Source: Clostridiaceae bacterium (lineage in GTDB: Bacteria > Bacillota > Clostridia > Oscillospirales > Acutalibacteraceae). From it: a stretch of DNA of 13,547 nt. Position numbers and translations under genes: made by a program. This document shows positions 13,353 through 13,547 of the stretch, piece by piece. Each line of letters starts with the position of its first letter. Position 1 is the first letter of the stretch. The notes beneath the pieces are model-generated. The model was not told the origin of the DNA and ran no database searches. It worked only from the letters and a program-made list of their open reading frames with translations. The stretch is from NCBI GenBank assembly GCA_016295895.1, contig JAEDKI010000037.1:1-13547 (forward strand), given 5' to 3'.

Positions 13353-13547
13353 AACATCATTGTTGAAAGAAAAACTCAGAGGCTCCGAATATGACGCCGC
13401 CCTCGAAAGAAACTATAAAAAAGAGGATATCGAAGCTCAGAAATCAAGATATATCCGAATTGCTTCAAGCTTTGAAGAGCTTTTCGGCTCTGACAGAGAG
13501 GTCGGAGTTTTCAGCGCTCCGGGCAGAACCGAGGTCTGCGGAAACCA
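13345..13547 (+). CDS. Galactokinase-family protein, N-terminal part (cut by window end)
   Basis: Only 67 codons are in the window. After a charged N-terminal stretch, the sequence FSAPGRTEVCGNH at the cut end matches the galactokinase signature (usual form GRVNLIGEHTDY; the GNH form occurs in a clostridial galactokinase branch). The ATG at 13345 lies inside the 3' end of the membrane-protein gene (8-nt overlap), with GAGAGGA about 11 nt upstream. It would phosphorylate galactose or a related sugar with ATP, but without the rest of the protein (GHMP motif 2 and 3) other GHMP sugar kinases are possible. It is not adjacent to the alpha-galactosidase gene at the other end of the window. Confidence 0.8.
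   Translation, partial: MVKTSLLKEKLRGSEYDAALERNYKKEDIEAQKSRYIRIASSFEELFGSDREVGVFSAPGRTEVCGN

Noticed and set aside
1..13547. tRNA/rRNA genes, CRISPR array, insertion sequence or prophage genes
   Set aside because: None of the gaps holds a tRNA-like cloverleaf, direct-repeat array or transposase; all large open frames are assigned to metabolic or chaperone genes.

Overview
The window looks like a chromosomal segment of a low-to-mid GC Gram-positive anaerobe, most likely a gut- or rumen-type Clostridia member (Oscillospiraceae/Ruminococcaceae-like). The reasons are a CIRCE operator in front of a chaperone gene, strong GGAGG/GGTGA ribosome-binding sites, several TTG starts, sigma-A-type promoters with extended -10 boxes (TGnTATAAT), and oxygen-sensitive cobalamin-type radical SAM enzymes. 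This placement is inference from style, not from a marker gene.

Left part, minus strand (82-2512): a two-gene operon of a cytoplasmic GH36-like alpha-galactosidase and a short-chain dehydrogenase. It has a strong promoter (2548-2576) and a terminator (27-68). Diverging from it is htpG (2729-4618), the Hsp90 chaperone, preceded by a near-perfect CIRCE element (HrcA operator) whose 9-nt spacer is itself a perfect TTGACA -35 box. A terminator at 4626-4668 closes htpG.

Middle part (4746-8719): two full-length paralogous radical SAM enzymes with an N-terminal B12-binding-like domain face each other tail to tail across a shared bidirectional terminator (6734-6780). The plus-strand copy is monocistronic with its own promoter. 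The minus-strand copy is the last gene of a sugar-nucleotide operon. Both start with TTG.

Sugar-nucleotide operon (minus strand, 11420 down to 6803): an HddA-like GHMP sugar kinase, a small RmlC-type cupin, a fusion of an HddC-like nucleotidyltransferase to a GmhB-like HAD phosphatase, and the second radical SAM enzyme. The kinase, phosphatase and nucleotidyltransferase together are the three last steps of nucleotide-activated D-glycero-D-manno-heptose synthesis. The first enzyme (GmhA isomerase) and any glycosyltransferase are not in the window. The cupin and radical SAM enzyme are candidates for further modification of the sugar or its glycan. Just upstream, with a separate promoter, is a D-2-hydroxyacid dehydrogenase (11427-12377).

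Right end, plus strand: a TVP38/TMEM64 (VTT/DedA superfamily) membrane protein overlaps by 8 nt the start of a galactokinase-family gene cut by the window end. No rRNA, tRNA, CRISPR, insertion sequence or long repeat was seen, and no stretch longer than 300 bases lacks a gene. The candidate for an interesting system is the heptose-activation operon carrying a B12-type radical SAM enzyme with a convergent solo paralogue next door.
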